Below are positions 43,126 to 54,721 of a stretch of 64,000 nucleotides of DNA, in pieces. The position numbers and the translations under genes are program-made. This DNA is from Hyperoodon ampullatus. Its lineage: Eukaryota > Chordata > Mammalia > Artiodactyla > Ziphiidae. The notes beneath the pieces were generated by a model, which was given only the letters and a program-made list of their open reading frames with translations, was not told where the DNA came from and searched no databases. Every line of letters starts with the position of its first letter. The stretch's first letter is position 1. The DNA lies in NCBI GenBank assembly GCA_949752795.1, contig OX457075.1, positions 4,960,001 through 5,024,000 of the forward strand, written 5' to 3'.

Positions 43126-44410
43126 TGCTTTCCTAGTCATTAGCTACTGTTCTGTAGCTCGATTCAAGTCTTTCCTCATGGAATGTGGGTGGAAGCGTTG
43201 AGTTATTCAAAAGAGAGGGCTTGGTGATTTGGAATTCACAAGAATTCAAGGGATGGACACATCATCTGGTGACCAGAATCTAGAAATGATTTCCAACTCC
43301 TTTAGAACTCTCCAGGGCTGGCGAGGCTTCGAGGGGAGTTGACTGTTATAGGGACGCTGTGTTTGTGTTTCTGGTGCATTTCCAACGAATAGAACGCCTC
43401 CACGCTAACTTATCCTCACCAGTTAACCCCGTGAAGCCAGCACTAGAGTGTGTGGTCCACACACTAACCCTGAAACACTGTTGACTCAGGCTCTGTAGAG
43501 ACAAAGAGGCCAGAAGGCAGAGTTGGCAGAGGGCTGGCTTTCCCTCTCTTCAGGGAGCCGTGCTGAGAATGGAAGAAGCCCAGGTACCATGTGAGATTTA
43601 AGGAATCACCACCTGGATTTATCCATCAGGCCCTCACCAGGACTTGCTCGAATGGGTCGAGAGGTCAAAGTCGAGTTTGGTTCTGTGGGTCTACACGGTG
43701 GGTAGGATAGCCCATTAGTGGCGCCATCTAGTGGTTGATGAGTGGTGGACAGCACGTCAACGGTACCTGCTGTCTGAACGCCCTGGAGGCCCAGTGGTTG
43801 GAACCCTGGTTTCTCTGATGACAAAGCTGGACGCTGACGTTTGATGCAGTCAGCTTTCCCTTGCTGACTGCACACACACAGGCTCTGTCTGTCTTCTTTC
43901 CAGGACCCAACTGACAAAGAATTTTAGGTCCTTTGGATGTTAAAAAAAAAAACCTAAACCAATAACTTTCTCCTTAAAACAAACCAAACTCAGGGTAAGT
44001 TTTTTCTCTGAGTGCTGATGTTGGTAGCATTCGATTACATGGACTTGATTGGATTAGATGATCCCCTCCTTCTGTGAAAGCATTGTACGATAGTCTGAGT
44101 CCTGGAGTTTTAAAAAAAAGACACATGATTTGGTTTTGAACATTTATCTGAGACTCTCATGGCATCCTGTGGCAACCACTGAGATACCATCAGATACCGC
44201 AAAACCAGGGAGCAGAATTGGTACGTGAAGGTGAGCTGAGACCTTGGTCCTTATCTGTAGAATAGACAGATAGAGCCTCCCTCTTTTAGGTGCTCTTTGC
44301 CTTTTATGTCTCCTGCTCTTCTGCCCGCAGGTGGGTTGTGGTTTCTGATGAAAAGCCGTGTCCTAAAACTGTCTCTCTCCTCTTCCCCTCTGTGTCCTCC
44401 CCCTCTCTAG
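43126..44410. other. Last part of intron 2
   Basis: No repeats recognised. The final 60 bp form the acceptor, with a pyrimidine-rich tract leading to CTCTCTAG at 44410. Open frames around 43606-43917 have no known domain. Confidence 0.5.
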
Positions 44411-44733
44411 CCCTGAGGATGAAAATCAAAGAAGTGAAAAAGGAAAATGGCGACAAGAAGATTGTTCCCAAGAAGAAGAAGCCCCTGAAGCTGGGGCCCA
44501 TCAAGAAGAAGGAGTTGAAGAAGCTGGTCCTGTACCTGAAGAATGGGGCCGACTGCCCCTGTCACCAGCTGGACAACCTCAGCCACCACTTCCTCATCAT
44601 GGGCCGCAAGGTCAAGAGCCAGTACCTGCTGACGGCCATCCATAAGTGGGACAAGAAAAACAAAGAATTCAAAAACTTCATGAAGAAGATGAAGAACCAC
44701 GAATGTCCCACTTTCCAGTCGGTCTTTAAGTGA
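44411..44733 (+). CDS. SFRP1: SFRP1 exon 3: netrin-like domain and C-terminus
   Basis: Encodes the end of codon 202 to residue 308 and the TGA stop at 44731-44733. It supplies the rest of the netrin-like (NTR) domain: cysteines 250, 252 and 300 join C180, C183 and C197 of exon 2. A lysine-rich segment (residues about 206-240, with KKIVPKKKKPLKLG) matches the family's heparin-binding character, which keeps the protein near the cell surface and extracellular matrix. The domain ends CPTFQSVFK. The frame from the acceptor at 44410 continues exactly from exon 2, giving 927 bp in total. Conservation against remembered mammalian SFRP1 is near complete; a K-K-E-L-K-K here is K-K-D-L-K-K in human as I recall. 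The protein is secreted and dampens Wnt signalling. Confidence 0.98.
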
Positions 44734-46885
44734 TTCTCATGGGGTGGGTTGGGGGGAGCGGACACCCCTGGACCCTCGGCGGTTCACACCCCCTGCTCCT
44801 TCGAGGTGGAGGGCATCGTAATCCAGCTACTTTGCCCTTGCAGCATTTCCCACCCCTCCCTCCATCCCCATGCTCCAGACCCCAGTATAGCCAATATTTA
44901 AAGCTGCATGCCCAGATGAGGAAACCCATTTAGATCAGGAAGCTTCTGAAGACCTGCAGTGTGGAGCAGCACGTCCCCAGGGGAAGGCAGGTGCAGCACC
45001 ATCTCAATCAGAGACACAGTCACTACAAAAGAAAGCGCTGCCGGTTAAGAAAGGGGGTTGGCGGCAAGGGAGAGGCGGCAGCAAACGTTAGGTTCTGCCA
45101 CTCTCTTTGTGTCGTTACAAATTGCTTATGGATCTATCAGCTAATCTACGCCTTTGGAACTAGAAAATTCTAACTGTTGGTAAGATGCACGGCTTTCAGT
45201 TCCCGAGGAGTTTCTCTTTCTGTTCGTTGTGGACAGAAACAGACACACACCACACTCAGAGAGTGACAGTGCACAGGAGAAATAGTAAGAACAAAGGGAG
45301 GGGCCTGCATTGCTTGGCCCTGTGGCCATGTGTCATCTCTGATATGAACCAGCCAGTCTCAGATGCCCTGGAGGTGGTTACCGTCAGCCTCAGGTTTGAT
45401 CTCACCTCCTGCAACGTGGAGGGCGGCACGGGCCTGCCTTGGTGTGACAGAGGTGCTGATTCGTAGACTGAGAAGGCAACGGTGGTTTTCAAAAAACAGA
45501 GTTAAAGGAGAAAAACAGAAAAAATTGAGAACAGTCGAGCAAGTTGCTAGTCTAGGGTGAATTGTCATTGGGTAAAGAGCTTAGTATTCTAATTCCCTTG
45601 TTGGTTCATTTCACATTGCTTTAAAGCGACCAACAGACCCACTTACTTTTCAAGGTTTTAAAAAAAATCTCCACTGAGCATTTGAAAGGTGTGGTAAGAC
45701 TGGGGTCTCTTGGTGCCTTTGAGGCAACTTTCTAGCTGAGTGGCTGTCTCTCTGAGCATTTCCAGTGGGAGGTGGATTCTCCTGGTAGTGTAGCTGTTGA
45801 TCCTCCTTCCTGAGGGGTTCTGGGTTGCCCTGGCCCGAACACAACGCTAATCAAAACTCACAATACATCCCATTCCTGTCTTTCCTGTGAAGAAATGAAT
45901 TCCTTTGAACTTGATTGCCTAGAGATCAGAGAAATTCAGAATAGCCTGCCTGCCTGTCCTCTGCACTTAAAAAAATGTTTGTTTGGCTTTTTTTTTTCAT
46001 TTCTGCAGAGGGAAAGTTAAGCTACAAGGGTCCCCATCCAAAGAGGGAGTCTAAAAGGCAAAGCAGCTACGGTTTTCCCCCAAGGGCCCTAAGATAATTC
46101 TCAAAGCCATCGTGTTTAATACGTGATGTACATAAACCCATTCACGGAAGCAACTTGACTCCTGTATTCAATGTATAGGAAGTAATTCCTCCCAAATTAA
46201 TTTCTCCCTCAAGCCTGATTCTCAATTCTCTGTAACACCTCGAGGATTTAACGATTGTCTCTCTGGGCAAATGTTTATACCCAATCCAATGCTTCAGTGG
46301 GGCTGGAAGGCATCACCCACATGGCCTCTGCCTGACACAGAAACAGTGGAAGATTCTGTTAACTTCCCAAAACTCCAGTCTGAAAGCCAGCCTGCCAACT
46401 TCATTACGTTCTTGAGGGTTATCCTGATCTAATGAACCCCTGACAATTAGTGACCCATCATTTCATACATTTTTTTTTTTTTTGGTTCTCTCTGACCTTT
46501 AATCATAAAGTGTTGGGGATCTTAAGTGATTTGCCTGTAATTTTGGATGATTTTTTTTAATGTGTATATATATTAGTTCATTAGAGATATTCTACTTTCC
46601 TATTGTCAACTGAAATTCAGAGCAATTTCGTGCTCGTCTGGATCTGGGTCTTAGTCTTGATGATTAACTCACGAGTTCTGTGCTCGTATGTATCTGCTTG
46701 TTTGGACAGAGTGGATCAGGCAACAAGGCCTCTGTCCAGGGTGAGGGCCTTGGGAAAGGCCCTTGTGTGGGCCATAGCAGTTACCCCAGGAAGGTTATAA
46801 ATGAACAGGTGGACTCTCTAAATGGGAATTCTCAGGTAGAAAGCAGTAAGAGAGCTCAAAATAAATTGGAAATGTGAATTGCAGT
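44734..46885 (+). other. SFRP1: SFRP1 3' UTR (3' limit provisional)
   Basis: Starts after the stop codon. The sequence is free of transposon insertions up to the candidate polyadenylation signal, which is consistent with constrained 3' UTR. Short open frames in it are chance. Known SFRP1 transcripts have a 3' UTR of a few kilobases, so the true end may lie further downstream. Confidence 0.55.
46860..46865 (+). terminator. SFRP1: Candidate polyadenylation signal AATAAA
   Basis: The only canonical AATAAA that I find between the stop codon and the downstream repeats, about 2.1 kb after the stop. A TG/GT-containing stretch (TGTGAATTGCAGTTGTAGAG) follows within 30 bp, as expected of a cleavage site. 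A longer UTR using a non-canonical signal cannot be excluded. Confidence 0.4.
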
Positions 46886-48184
46886 TGTAGAGTCCAACCA
46901 CAGAGTCCCGAGACTGAGTTTCACTGTGGACTTGGGACAGCCTTGACTATGACACATCAGCCATTGCGGGGCAAAGGGAGGCTCTGGGTCCTAAGCTGCA
47001 TTTGATCACAAACCTTTGTTTTTCTCAACAAAGGATGTAACAAAAACGATGTGCAGACTCATTGGCTTTCTCATTGGTTTCCAAAAGAGGTCTCTGTGTG
47101 ATTTGGTAATTATTGCTAGTGCAAAGGTCGTATTCGTGAAGGTTTAAAATCATCATTCTGGGTGGAATCCAGTGAGGTCATGGGCAGAACTCAGCTAAAT
47201 CTTTGAAGAATATTCGTACTTATCTTAGAAGATAGAAAATGAGGTGAGAATTCCAAGAACACTTTATTTTTAGAGCATCCTGTGTCACACGTGGCTTTGG
47301 GTGTCGGTGAATTAGCACTGAGGGCTCCCGAAGGCCTCTGGGTCTGTAAATTCCAGAAACCCCATTGCCCAAACCTAGAGTCTGCCTTTCTCATCAGACT
47401 CCAAGTAACTAATTGCTCTGCTGGAACCCCGTGGATGTGCTGGGCTCAGGCGTTCTGATTTAGGAGAGACTCTTGTGGCCTAATGTGCTGGCCCTCCTGA
47501 CCTTTCACCAGCGGATACACAGGACACAGACGAGATTCCTGTTTCCTCTAGTTCTCCATGTAGCACTCCTCTTATAGAGTCTAAATCTCTTACAAAAGCT
47601 TTGAATACTGTGAAAATGTTTTACATTCCATTTCATTTGTGTGTTTTTTTTTAACTGCATCTTACCAGATGTTTTGATGTTATCACTTATGTTAATAGTG
47701 ATTCCCATATGTGTTCATTTTATTTTCATGCCTTCCTGCCATGTATCAATATTCACTCGACTAAAATCACTCAATTAATCAACGGTAATGTGCACGGTGA
47801 CTTTTTCCCGCCAGTGATGCACCATTCACCCTCCTCCACTGCACACATACCCATCTCTTGATTTTTTTCGGGTCCCAGTTTAACAGCTTTCAAATGGCAA
47901 CAGGGCATGGTGGGCCAGCGGAGTACCTGGGGGGCCCTGCAGACACCCTCACCCCATCCCATGTACACCACCTGCTCCCATGAATCATTACCAGAAGTTT
48001 CCCCCCGGCTGTGTTTCAGATCAGAGAGAAAGTTAAATACTTGCTCTCCAAGAATGTATTTTTCAACGCTGCCTGCGTTTCTTTTCCATGTTTTTGGTTT
48101 CAGATGATCTTTCCCCTCCAGCCAATTCTATGTTAAAATTCCAACTAAAATTTGAAAACTCTTTGGTACCTGGAGTCTGAGACC
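46886..48184. other. Region downstream of the candidate poly(A) site
   Basis: No transposons or exons recognised. It could be extended SFRP1 3' UTR or intergenic DNA. AT-rich tracts occur around 47640-47780. Confidence 0.4.
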
Positions 48185-48350
48185 CACATGAGCTTTAGAG
48201 GAGACCATGTCTGCCCCTTTAATTTACAGATGGGAAGCTCAGATGTGAGATGGCTAGGGTTTCCCAAGAAGGGTGGGGCTCCCAGGTCACTGGCGTTGCT
48301 GGAACCAGAACCCAGGGCTCCCAAGTCCCAGTCCCATGGAATCAAGGTCT
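48185..48350. repeat. MIR3-like relic
   Basis: CCCCTTTAATTTACAGATGGGAAGCTCAGATGTGAGATGGCTAGGGTTTCCCAAG, then TGGAACCAGAACCCAGGGCTCCCAAGTCCCAGTCCC follow MIR3 order with much divergence. Confidence 0.5.
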
Positions 48351-48689
48351 GAATTACAGCTGAGCCTCCCTCTGGATCCAGACTGTGCCACTTGGCGACC
48401 CCAAGCTCTCTGATATGAGGCTATAGGCTGCTATAGGCTTCTTGCCTAAGGAATTCGCTGTGACTTTTAATTCTGTAAGTGACGACAGTGACAACTTCAG
48501 TTCATGTCTTTCCCTGACTAACAAGGCACTTCCAAACCTCAGACAACTGGCAGTTTCACCCAGAAGCGAGCAAATACTCCAAGTGACCCCAGACCACACC
48601 TAAGCACAGAGACACCATTTTTAAGGTGTGGTATGAGGACATGTAAAAATTCCACTAAGTCATGCTCTGGTATCAAAAGATTTCCCCAG

Positions 48690-48897
48690 GGCTTCCCTGG
48701 TGGCACAGTGGTTGAGAGTCCGCCTGCCGATGCAGGGGACGCGGGTTCGTGCCCTGGTCCGGGAAGATCCCACATGCCGCGGAGCGGCTGGGCCCGTGAG
48801 CCATGGCCGCTGAGCCTGGGCGTCCGGAGCCTGTGCTCCGCAACGGGAGAGGCCACAACAGTGAGAGGCCCGCGTACCGCAAAAACAAACAAACAAA
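48690..48897 (+). mobile_element. CHR-type tRNA-derived SINE
   Basis: + strand copy from GGCTTCCCTGGTGGCACAGTGG to GTACCGC followed by an (AAAC)n-like tail. AAAAGATTTCCCC at 48676-48688 and AAAAGATTTTCCC at 48899-48911 form the target-site duplication with a one-base length difference in the T run. Confidence 0.93.
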
Positions 48898-48975
48898 CAA
48901 AAGATTTTCCCATACTATTGGACCTGTACCTGGAATGCCAGCCCAGCCAAGGAAAATACTGGAATTTCCTTTTTT

Positions 48976-49177
48976 TTTTTTTTTTTCGGGTATGCGGGCC
49001 TCTCACTGACGTGGCCTCTCCCATTGTGGAGCACAGGCTCCGGACGCGCAGGCTCAGGGGCCATGGCTCACGGGCCCAGCCGCTCCGCGGCATGTGGGAT
49101 CTTCCCGGACCGGGGCACGAACCCGTGTCCCCTGCATCGGCAGGCGGACTCTTAACCACTGCGCCACCAGGGAAGCC
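48976..49177 (-). mobile_element. CHR-type tRNA-derived SINE, inverted relative to its neighbour
   Basis: Minus-strand copy with poly(T) at its left and the GGGAAGCCC head complement at its right. CTGGAATTTCCTTTTT at 48959-48974 and CTGGCATTTCCTTTTT from 49178 are the duplications, with one mismatch. It lies about 78 bp from the + strand SINE at 48690-48897. Confidence 0.93.
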
Positions 49178-49323
49178 CTGGCATTTCCTTTTTATTCCTC
49201 TGTGGTTAATAAGAAGGAAAATCTCTTTTAGGCTGGGCGTGGATATCATTGTCACTCCACTGAACACCACCACCACGACCCATATGTTCTCACTGCTCTT
49301 TTGCATTTTTAAAAATCAAATCA

Positions 49324-49448
49324 GTATAACTGAGTCACTTTGCTGTATCGCAGAGACTGGCACAACATTGTAAATCAACTATACTTCATTAAAAAATTAA
49401 AATTAAAAAAATTAAAAAGTTAAAATAGAATTATCAAAAAAAAAAAAA
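49324..49448 (+). mobile_element. L1 3'-end fragment
   Basis: TATAACTGAGTCACTTTGCTGTATCGCAGAGACTGGCACAACATTGTAAATCAACTATACTTCA then an A-rich tail: the extreme 3' end of L1 on the + strand. AAAAATCAAATCA at 49311-49323 and 49446-49458 is the target-site duplication. Confidence 0.9.
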
Positions 49449-49458
49449 AATCAAATCA

Positions 49459-50212
49459 CCAAAAAGATGATGAAGTGTGTTCAAAGGCATCCTGGCTTCA
49501 GCAGCTGGCGTCGCCCTGGAGTTTGGGGTGTTCCAAGTGTCAGGACTGCCAGAGCCTCGTGACTAACAGAGGGTGGCAGTGCTGAGAACAGCAGCCTTAC
49601 CCTCAGGCTCCATAGCACTCACACCTCTTGAAGGAATTGTACAGGTGCTCTCCAACTCAGGGGCAGAAAGAAGTCAGGGTCACAATGTTATCCAAGTTAG
49701 GTGGGTCTTATTTCCAAGGCAACAACGGATCCAGAAGTACTAGCAATTCACTTTCTCTCTGGAGGAAGAGGAATCCGTACCAACCATCCAATAGTACTTA
49801 AAGGAAATAGGGAGGCTCATTCTTAAATTTTAGCATGTGTCACCGAGGGGCGCTTACTAATGTGCAGTTTCTGTCTTCCACTTCCAGAGATTCATATTCG
49901 GGCGGTTTGCCATGGGGCCCTAGAATCTCAACTTTGAGCTAGTGCTCTAGGTTTTCCAGATGCCAGCAGTCCTCTGGATCTTACTTTGCATGACATCCTA
50001 GTAGGACATACGTGGTGGCTTGGGAATGAGAGGCAGACGATTATTTTGGTATCTCTTTTCCCTACTCACACGCTTCATATTGCTGCAGCCCTTTCTGAAG
50101 TTCTGTGTTATTCTTAACTAGGTATTAATTAACAGAGGTAAGTTAGATACACGAGGGAGGGGATGAACCTAACTCTTTACTGCCAGGTACATCCTGCTCT
50201 CCAAGGAGTACT
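49459..50212. other. Intergenic stretch without recognisable features
   Basis: No exon, RNA gene or transposon recognised. Confidence 0.45.
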
Positions 50213-50345
50213 TCTCAACCTCTAATATGCATATGTCACCTGGAGACCGAGTTAAAATGCAGGTTCTGATTGGATAGATCTGAGGGCGGGTTGGAATTCT
50301 GCATTTCTGATTGGCTCCCGGGAGAGGGGCGGAGCTGGCGCTGCC
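50213..50345 (+). mobile_element. MER5-type hAT relic
   Basis: CTTCTCAACCTCTAATATGCATATGTCACCTGGAGACCGAGTTAAAATGCAGGTTCTGATTGG, then GGCGGGTTGGAATTCTGCATTTCTGATTGGCTCCCG follow the MER5-family order. It is a fragment of a non-autonomous hAT-Charlie element. Confidence 0.65.
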
Positions 50346-53300
50346 GGTCCTCGGAGGCTCTAAGCGGCCCGCAGAAGGGCTGCCCGCTCAGCAGTGTCCT
50401 GGCTCCCTGCGCTAATAATGTCACCTCTGGGTCCCCACGCAGCGCCCATCTCCTCGGAACTCAAAATACGAACCATGCTTTGGGGTGGAAAGAAAATCAA
50501 ACTGGGGGAGAGTCGGAGTTCGAAACCCAAAGCTGGGGGCCCATCCTCTCCATCCACTCGTTAGGGTTCTTTGTCCTAGCTCTCCAGGGTTGATTCTTTT
50601 TCCCCAGACTCCTTTTTCTTTTTTTTTTTTTTTTTTTTTTTCTTCCTCAGCAAACTATTAGCCATCCAGACCTGTCCTGTCCAGGTCTGCCTCTGGACCT
50701 CCCCGCCATCCCTCCCCCCAGCCCCGCCCACTGGGGGGCCTTGGGGTTCACCTCTCGATGGATGGTGTTCCCCTCCACCGCCAAACAGAATCAGAATTTG
50801 ACAACAGAACGGGGGCTTTTCATGTTCCGATGCTCACATCTGGGCAGCTTCAAGCTCAGGTTATGGGAGAGGCCACGAAAACAGGGGTGGCGGGGTGGAT
50901 GAAGTATTTGGAGGGGAAATCCCACCTCTCTGATAAATTGAGGACAGCCTGCCGAGCAAGGCTGCTTTACCCGGGGAACAGGCATGAGGAATTTCTGTCA
51001 GCAAAGGCCGAGGCAGGCTGCGCTTTGCAGGTTTGGAGAAGACGGGTGCCAGAACAAGCTCGGAATAGCACCCGAGAGTGCCTGTGTCTTTATAGGTCTG
51101 TGGACTATTTAGATAAGCGGGGGCTGTACTTAATCACGGAGAGAGTTGTTTGCTTAAATAAAGGGAGGGAAGGTTGCATGTGTATGTTTCAGGAGAGACA
51201 GAGGAGGTGGGAGGTAGGAGAAAGGATCCAGCAATTTTTCCACAGCTGAAACCCCACCACGTGGCTTTAATTAGGATGACCTTCCCATCACCTGAGCACC
51301 AGAGTTGGTGGATAGGGCGGGGGCGAAGGATTCGGAATTCTCACGGTCCTGTCCTCGGCGTCTCAGCTAAGCTCTGCTGTAGGCATCCATGAGATGCAAG
51401 GAATGGTTTTACCTTCTCTCTTCCCCGGATTTCCTGAGTCCTGGGCCCTGAAACTGAGCACACTGCAGAAGCCTGTCCATCAGCTAGCCAGGTGGGATCC
51501 TGGGCTAGGGCTGCTCTGAGATTCCTTGGATGTCAGGACTTAGAGATAAATAAAGCCATTAAACCCCAGAAGTGCACATTTGATTTCCTTTCAAAAAAAA
51601 AAAGAATTAGAAAAGAGGAGATGCTGCTGAACTGTTTTGTACATAATCCCACCTCTGTTGCACTTTTTAATAATTCACACCAGCATCACCGTCACTATTT
51701 GTACCTGGGAATGGATTGGGGGTGGGAGGTGCTTTAAGGGCCTCGGTTTCCATTTTTGCTGTTGAGTCCTCTGGAGAGTTTGTAATGACCAGATCTGGGT
51801 AATTTTGCCTCTTTGCCTAGAAGATTTAGCCCATCAGCTGAAGGGATAAAGGCATCGCATGCCAAAACCCAAGTGTGTGTTTCACAGTGTGACCCAGAGA
51901 CAGCCAGGATGGGTTCCACAGAATTGACTGGATTCCTGGGGGGTCAGCACTCCCTCCAGAGGCTGGCAGCTGAGACCACGGGGAATCCAAGTCTGGCTGC
52001 CCATTCCGCAGGTTACTCAGTGACTTCTAGCAACAGTAGCTCTCCTCTGGCATGCAAATCAGGCCCTGACCAGGCCTGGGGGAGGCCTCAAGGCCCCTGC
52101 AGAGAAGGAAGAGGCGTCGGAAGAGGCAGCGTGGAGCCGGCTAGAGGAAAATTGCACCCCAGTCTGTAAATGGCAATTAATGTCAGCAGGAAGCCTGTCT
52201 AACTCTGCCCCTGATTTGCCAACCACTGTCACATCTAAACTCTCCGAGTCCTCTCCTAATTCTCTAGAGCCGACTCCTTACTTTTGGATGTCTCCTCTCT
52301 TCAGGCTGTTTAAGATGTGGAGGCTGGAGAGGGGTGATGAAGGCATCCCACAATGTAGGGACAGTTGAGATGGACAGCCAGACCCAGAGACTTACTTTTA
52401 TTTCCGTTTAGTGAGTTGGAAGGAAAAGAACTCACCTTTAAAACCCTAAGAACTAGCTTGACTGTGCTGTGACACTTGATGAAAAAAAAGGACAACTTGT
52501 GGTCAGTTAGGCTCCTAGCAAAATGTTTGCATCCCAGACCCTCCTCGATGTGATCCGACCTCCAAGCCTGAGCTCTGCACTGGGGACCATTCTTCTCGGG
52601 TCTGAACGCTTCCCATCAGGGCTCCACTGAACCTAGAGCAGGTCCAGAAACATCCTCCCCTCTTTTCTGACTCACTATTTCCTCCCCGCCTGGTGGATGG
52701 AAATGTGTTTGTTCAGGAGAAGTGGTTTCAACTGCAGGGGAAAGAGATCCAGTTTTAAATCAAGTCAAATGAAATTCATGTGTTTCAAAAGCCCCCCACC
52801 ACACACACAGAGTCACACATGTGCCTGTGGACAGTCACAGCTCCGCCCCAGAAGGACCGTTTTCCCAAAGTGCAAACAGCTCCGGGTCTCAATTTGTTGC
52901 TATCGTTTTTATAATCACTGTTATGTGTTCGGATGATTGTGAGTGGCGCTGGGAATGTTTGTTCTCGTGTAATTGCTTGTTTCCTACTGAAATGTCCACG
53001 TCAGACCCTTGCATTGTCCTCATTATCACTTGCCTCCTCTTCTGCCTGCCTGCCCCCCCGGGGAGGCCATCACAGCAGCGCGGTGGGAATTGTTGGTATC
53101 CATCATGAAGCCCGTATCCCCCACCCCTTCCCAGGCAGGCCGTCAGGCAGCTGTCACCCACCAGCACGGGAATTCAAGGCTGTGAGTCCCTGCTCTGTCC
53201 TGACCATCCGGGGTCCTGGGTGCTGAGCCAAACCTGGGGACAAGGGAGATGTGACAAGGGCCTGGCCTGCCACCTGATTTGGGATTAGGCTAAATGCACC

Positions 53301-53937
53301 CCGACCAAGTATTTCAGAGGAATGTGACCCCTGTGTTTCTCACTGTGTGCTTAACTCATTAAAATGTTGATTTACAAGGGGTGGGTGATATCCAAACAAA
53401 CCTCAGGGCCTCTATTCCAAGCCAACCATTTTTTTTCCTTATGACTTTTTGTGAGGAGGTTAGGTGGGAAAAAGGAATCCAAGATCTTCACTTTGAACCG
53501 GGAAGCGACGTTCCATTAGGCATGAAACTTGACCGAGGGGCAGGAATGCCGACCTTTGGAACCGACCGATTCTCTAGTGGAAAAGCCAGGCGTCTCCAGA
53601 CCTGATCAGAACCACCTGGACTTGCTCATGGCCCAGTAACTGTCTAGGCAGCATAAAGCATTTGAACTTGACCTGTGCTGGAAACGAGCCAGAGTCCATG
53701 AAAAGAGAGGCCAGCGTCTGTTCACGGGATAAACGCTTATCCGCAAGAGTGTTCGAAATTCCGGGATGAACAGTTCACACTTTTCTTCACCTAAAATTCT
53801 AGCGACCACCTCCCATGGACACTAATTTACTCCTTCAAAAAGCCCAACCCTTCCAGGAATCTAGGGTGCATTTTCTTATGGGTTACTCATAAAGCCTGTT
53901 TGGAATGGGGCAAAAGGAGGATGACATTATACATTTA
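50346..53937. other. Intergenic stretch without recognisable genes
   Basis: Contains a T run at about 50618-50641 and short low-complexity pieces. Open frames at 50758-51249 and 51813-52169 have no recognisable domain. No transposon body is identified. Confidence 0.4.
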
Positions 53938-54596
53938 GCCAATGGAGAGGCTGTGAAGAAAAGGGAACCCTCCTACAATGTTGGTGGGAATGTAAATTGG
54001 TGCAGCCATTATGGAAAACCGTATAGAGGTTCCTTAAAAAACTAAAAATAGAGTTACCATATGATCCAGCAATTCCACTCCTGGGTATATATCTGGAGAA
54101 AACTCTAATTCAGAAAGATACACGGACCCCAATGTTCATAGAGGCACTATTTACAATAGCCAAGACATGGAAGCAGCTTAAATGTCCATTGACAGATGAA
54201 TGGATAAAGAAGATGTGGTATATATATGTATATGAATATTACTCAGCCATAAAAAAGCATGAAATAATGCCATTTGCAGCAACATAGATGGACTTAGAGA
54301 TGATCATACTAAGTCAGACAGAGCAAGGCAAATATGAATGCTATCACTAATTTGTGGAATCTAAAATATGATACAAATGAACTTATTTACAAAATAGAAG
54401 CAAACTCACAGACAGAGAAAACAAACTTATGGTTACCAAAGGGGAAAGGGGATGGGGGAGGGATAAATTAGGAGTTTGGGATTAGCAGGTGCAAACTACT
54501 ATATATAAAAGAGACAAACAACAAAAGTCCTACTGTATTCAATATCCTGTAATAAACCATAATGGAAAAGAATATGAAGAAGAATATATATGTATA

Positions 54597-54653
<57 letters not shown>

Positions 54654-54721
54654 CTGAATCACCCTGTTGTACAGCAGAAACTAACACAGCATTGTAAATC
54701 AATTATGGTTCAGTAAAAAAA
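53938..54721 (+). mobile_element. L1 insertion, 5'-truncated, end of ORF2 plus 3' UTR
   Basis: + strand L1: GGTGGGAATGTAAATTGGTGCAGCC, ATCCAGCAATTCCACTCCTGGG, GCCAAGACATGGAAGC, GGATAAAGAAGATGTGGTATA, then the 3' UTR with CAACAAAAGTCCTACTGTATTC and AGAAACTAACACAGCATTGTAAATCAATTATG. About 780 bp remain. The ORF2 part is interrupted and no target duplication could be identified with confidence. Confidence 0.93.
54597..54653 (+). repeat. (TG)n(TA)n compound microsatellite inside L1
   Basis: Twelve TG dinucleotides pass directly into about seventeen TA dinucleotides, within the L1 3' UTR at the position where L1 normally has a short TATATATG stretch. Confidence 0.95.

Larger units (their letters stand above)
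8574..44410 (+). other. SFRP1: SFRP1 intron 2 (phase 1, 35.8 kb)
   Basis: Bounded by the donor GTAAGA at 8574 and an acceptor at 44410 with a long pyrimidine tract (CTCTCCTCTTCCCCTCTGTGTCCTCCCCCTCTCTAG region). Joining exon 2 to exon 3 restores the exact SFRP1 frame. No intervening exon is needed or seen. The repeats and CpG or purine features inside are listed separately. Confidence 0.93.

Noticed and set aside
44290..44410. Upstream extension of the exon 3 frame with an in-frame ATG at 44290
   Set aside because: The acceptor CTCTCTAG at 44410 with a strong pyrimidine tract and exact frame continuity from exon 2 show that this upstream part is intron.
48539..49373. Open frames of about 250 residues on both strands around 48.5-49.4 kb
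   Set aside because: They run through the two CHR SINEs, whose consensus happens to lack stops in some frames. The same peptide phrases recur wherever the SINE occurs.
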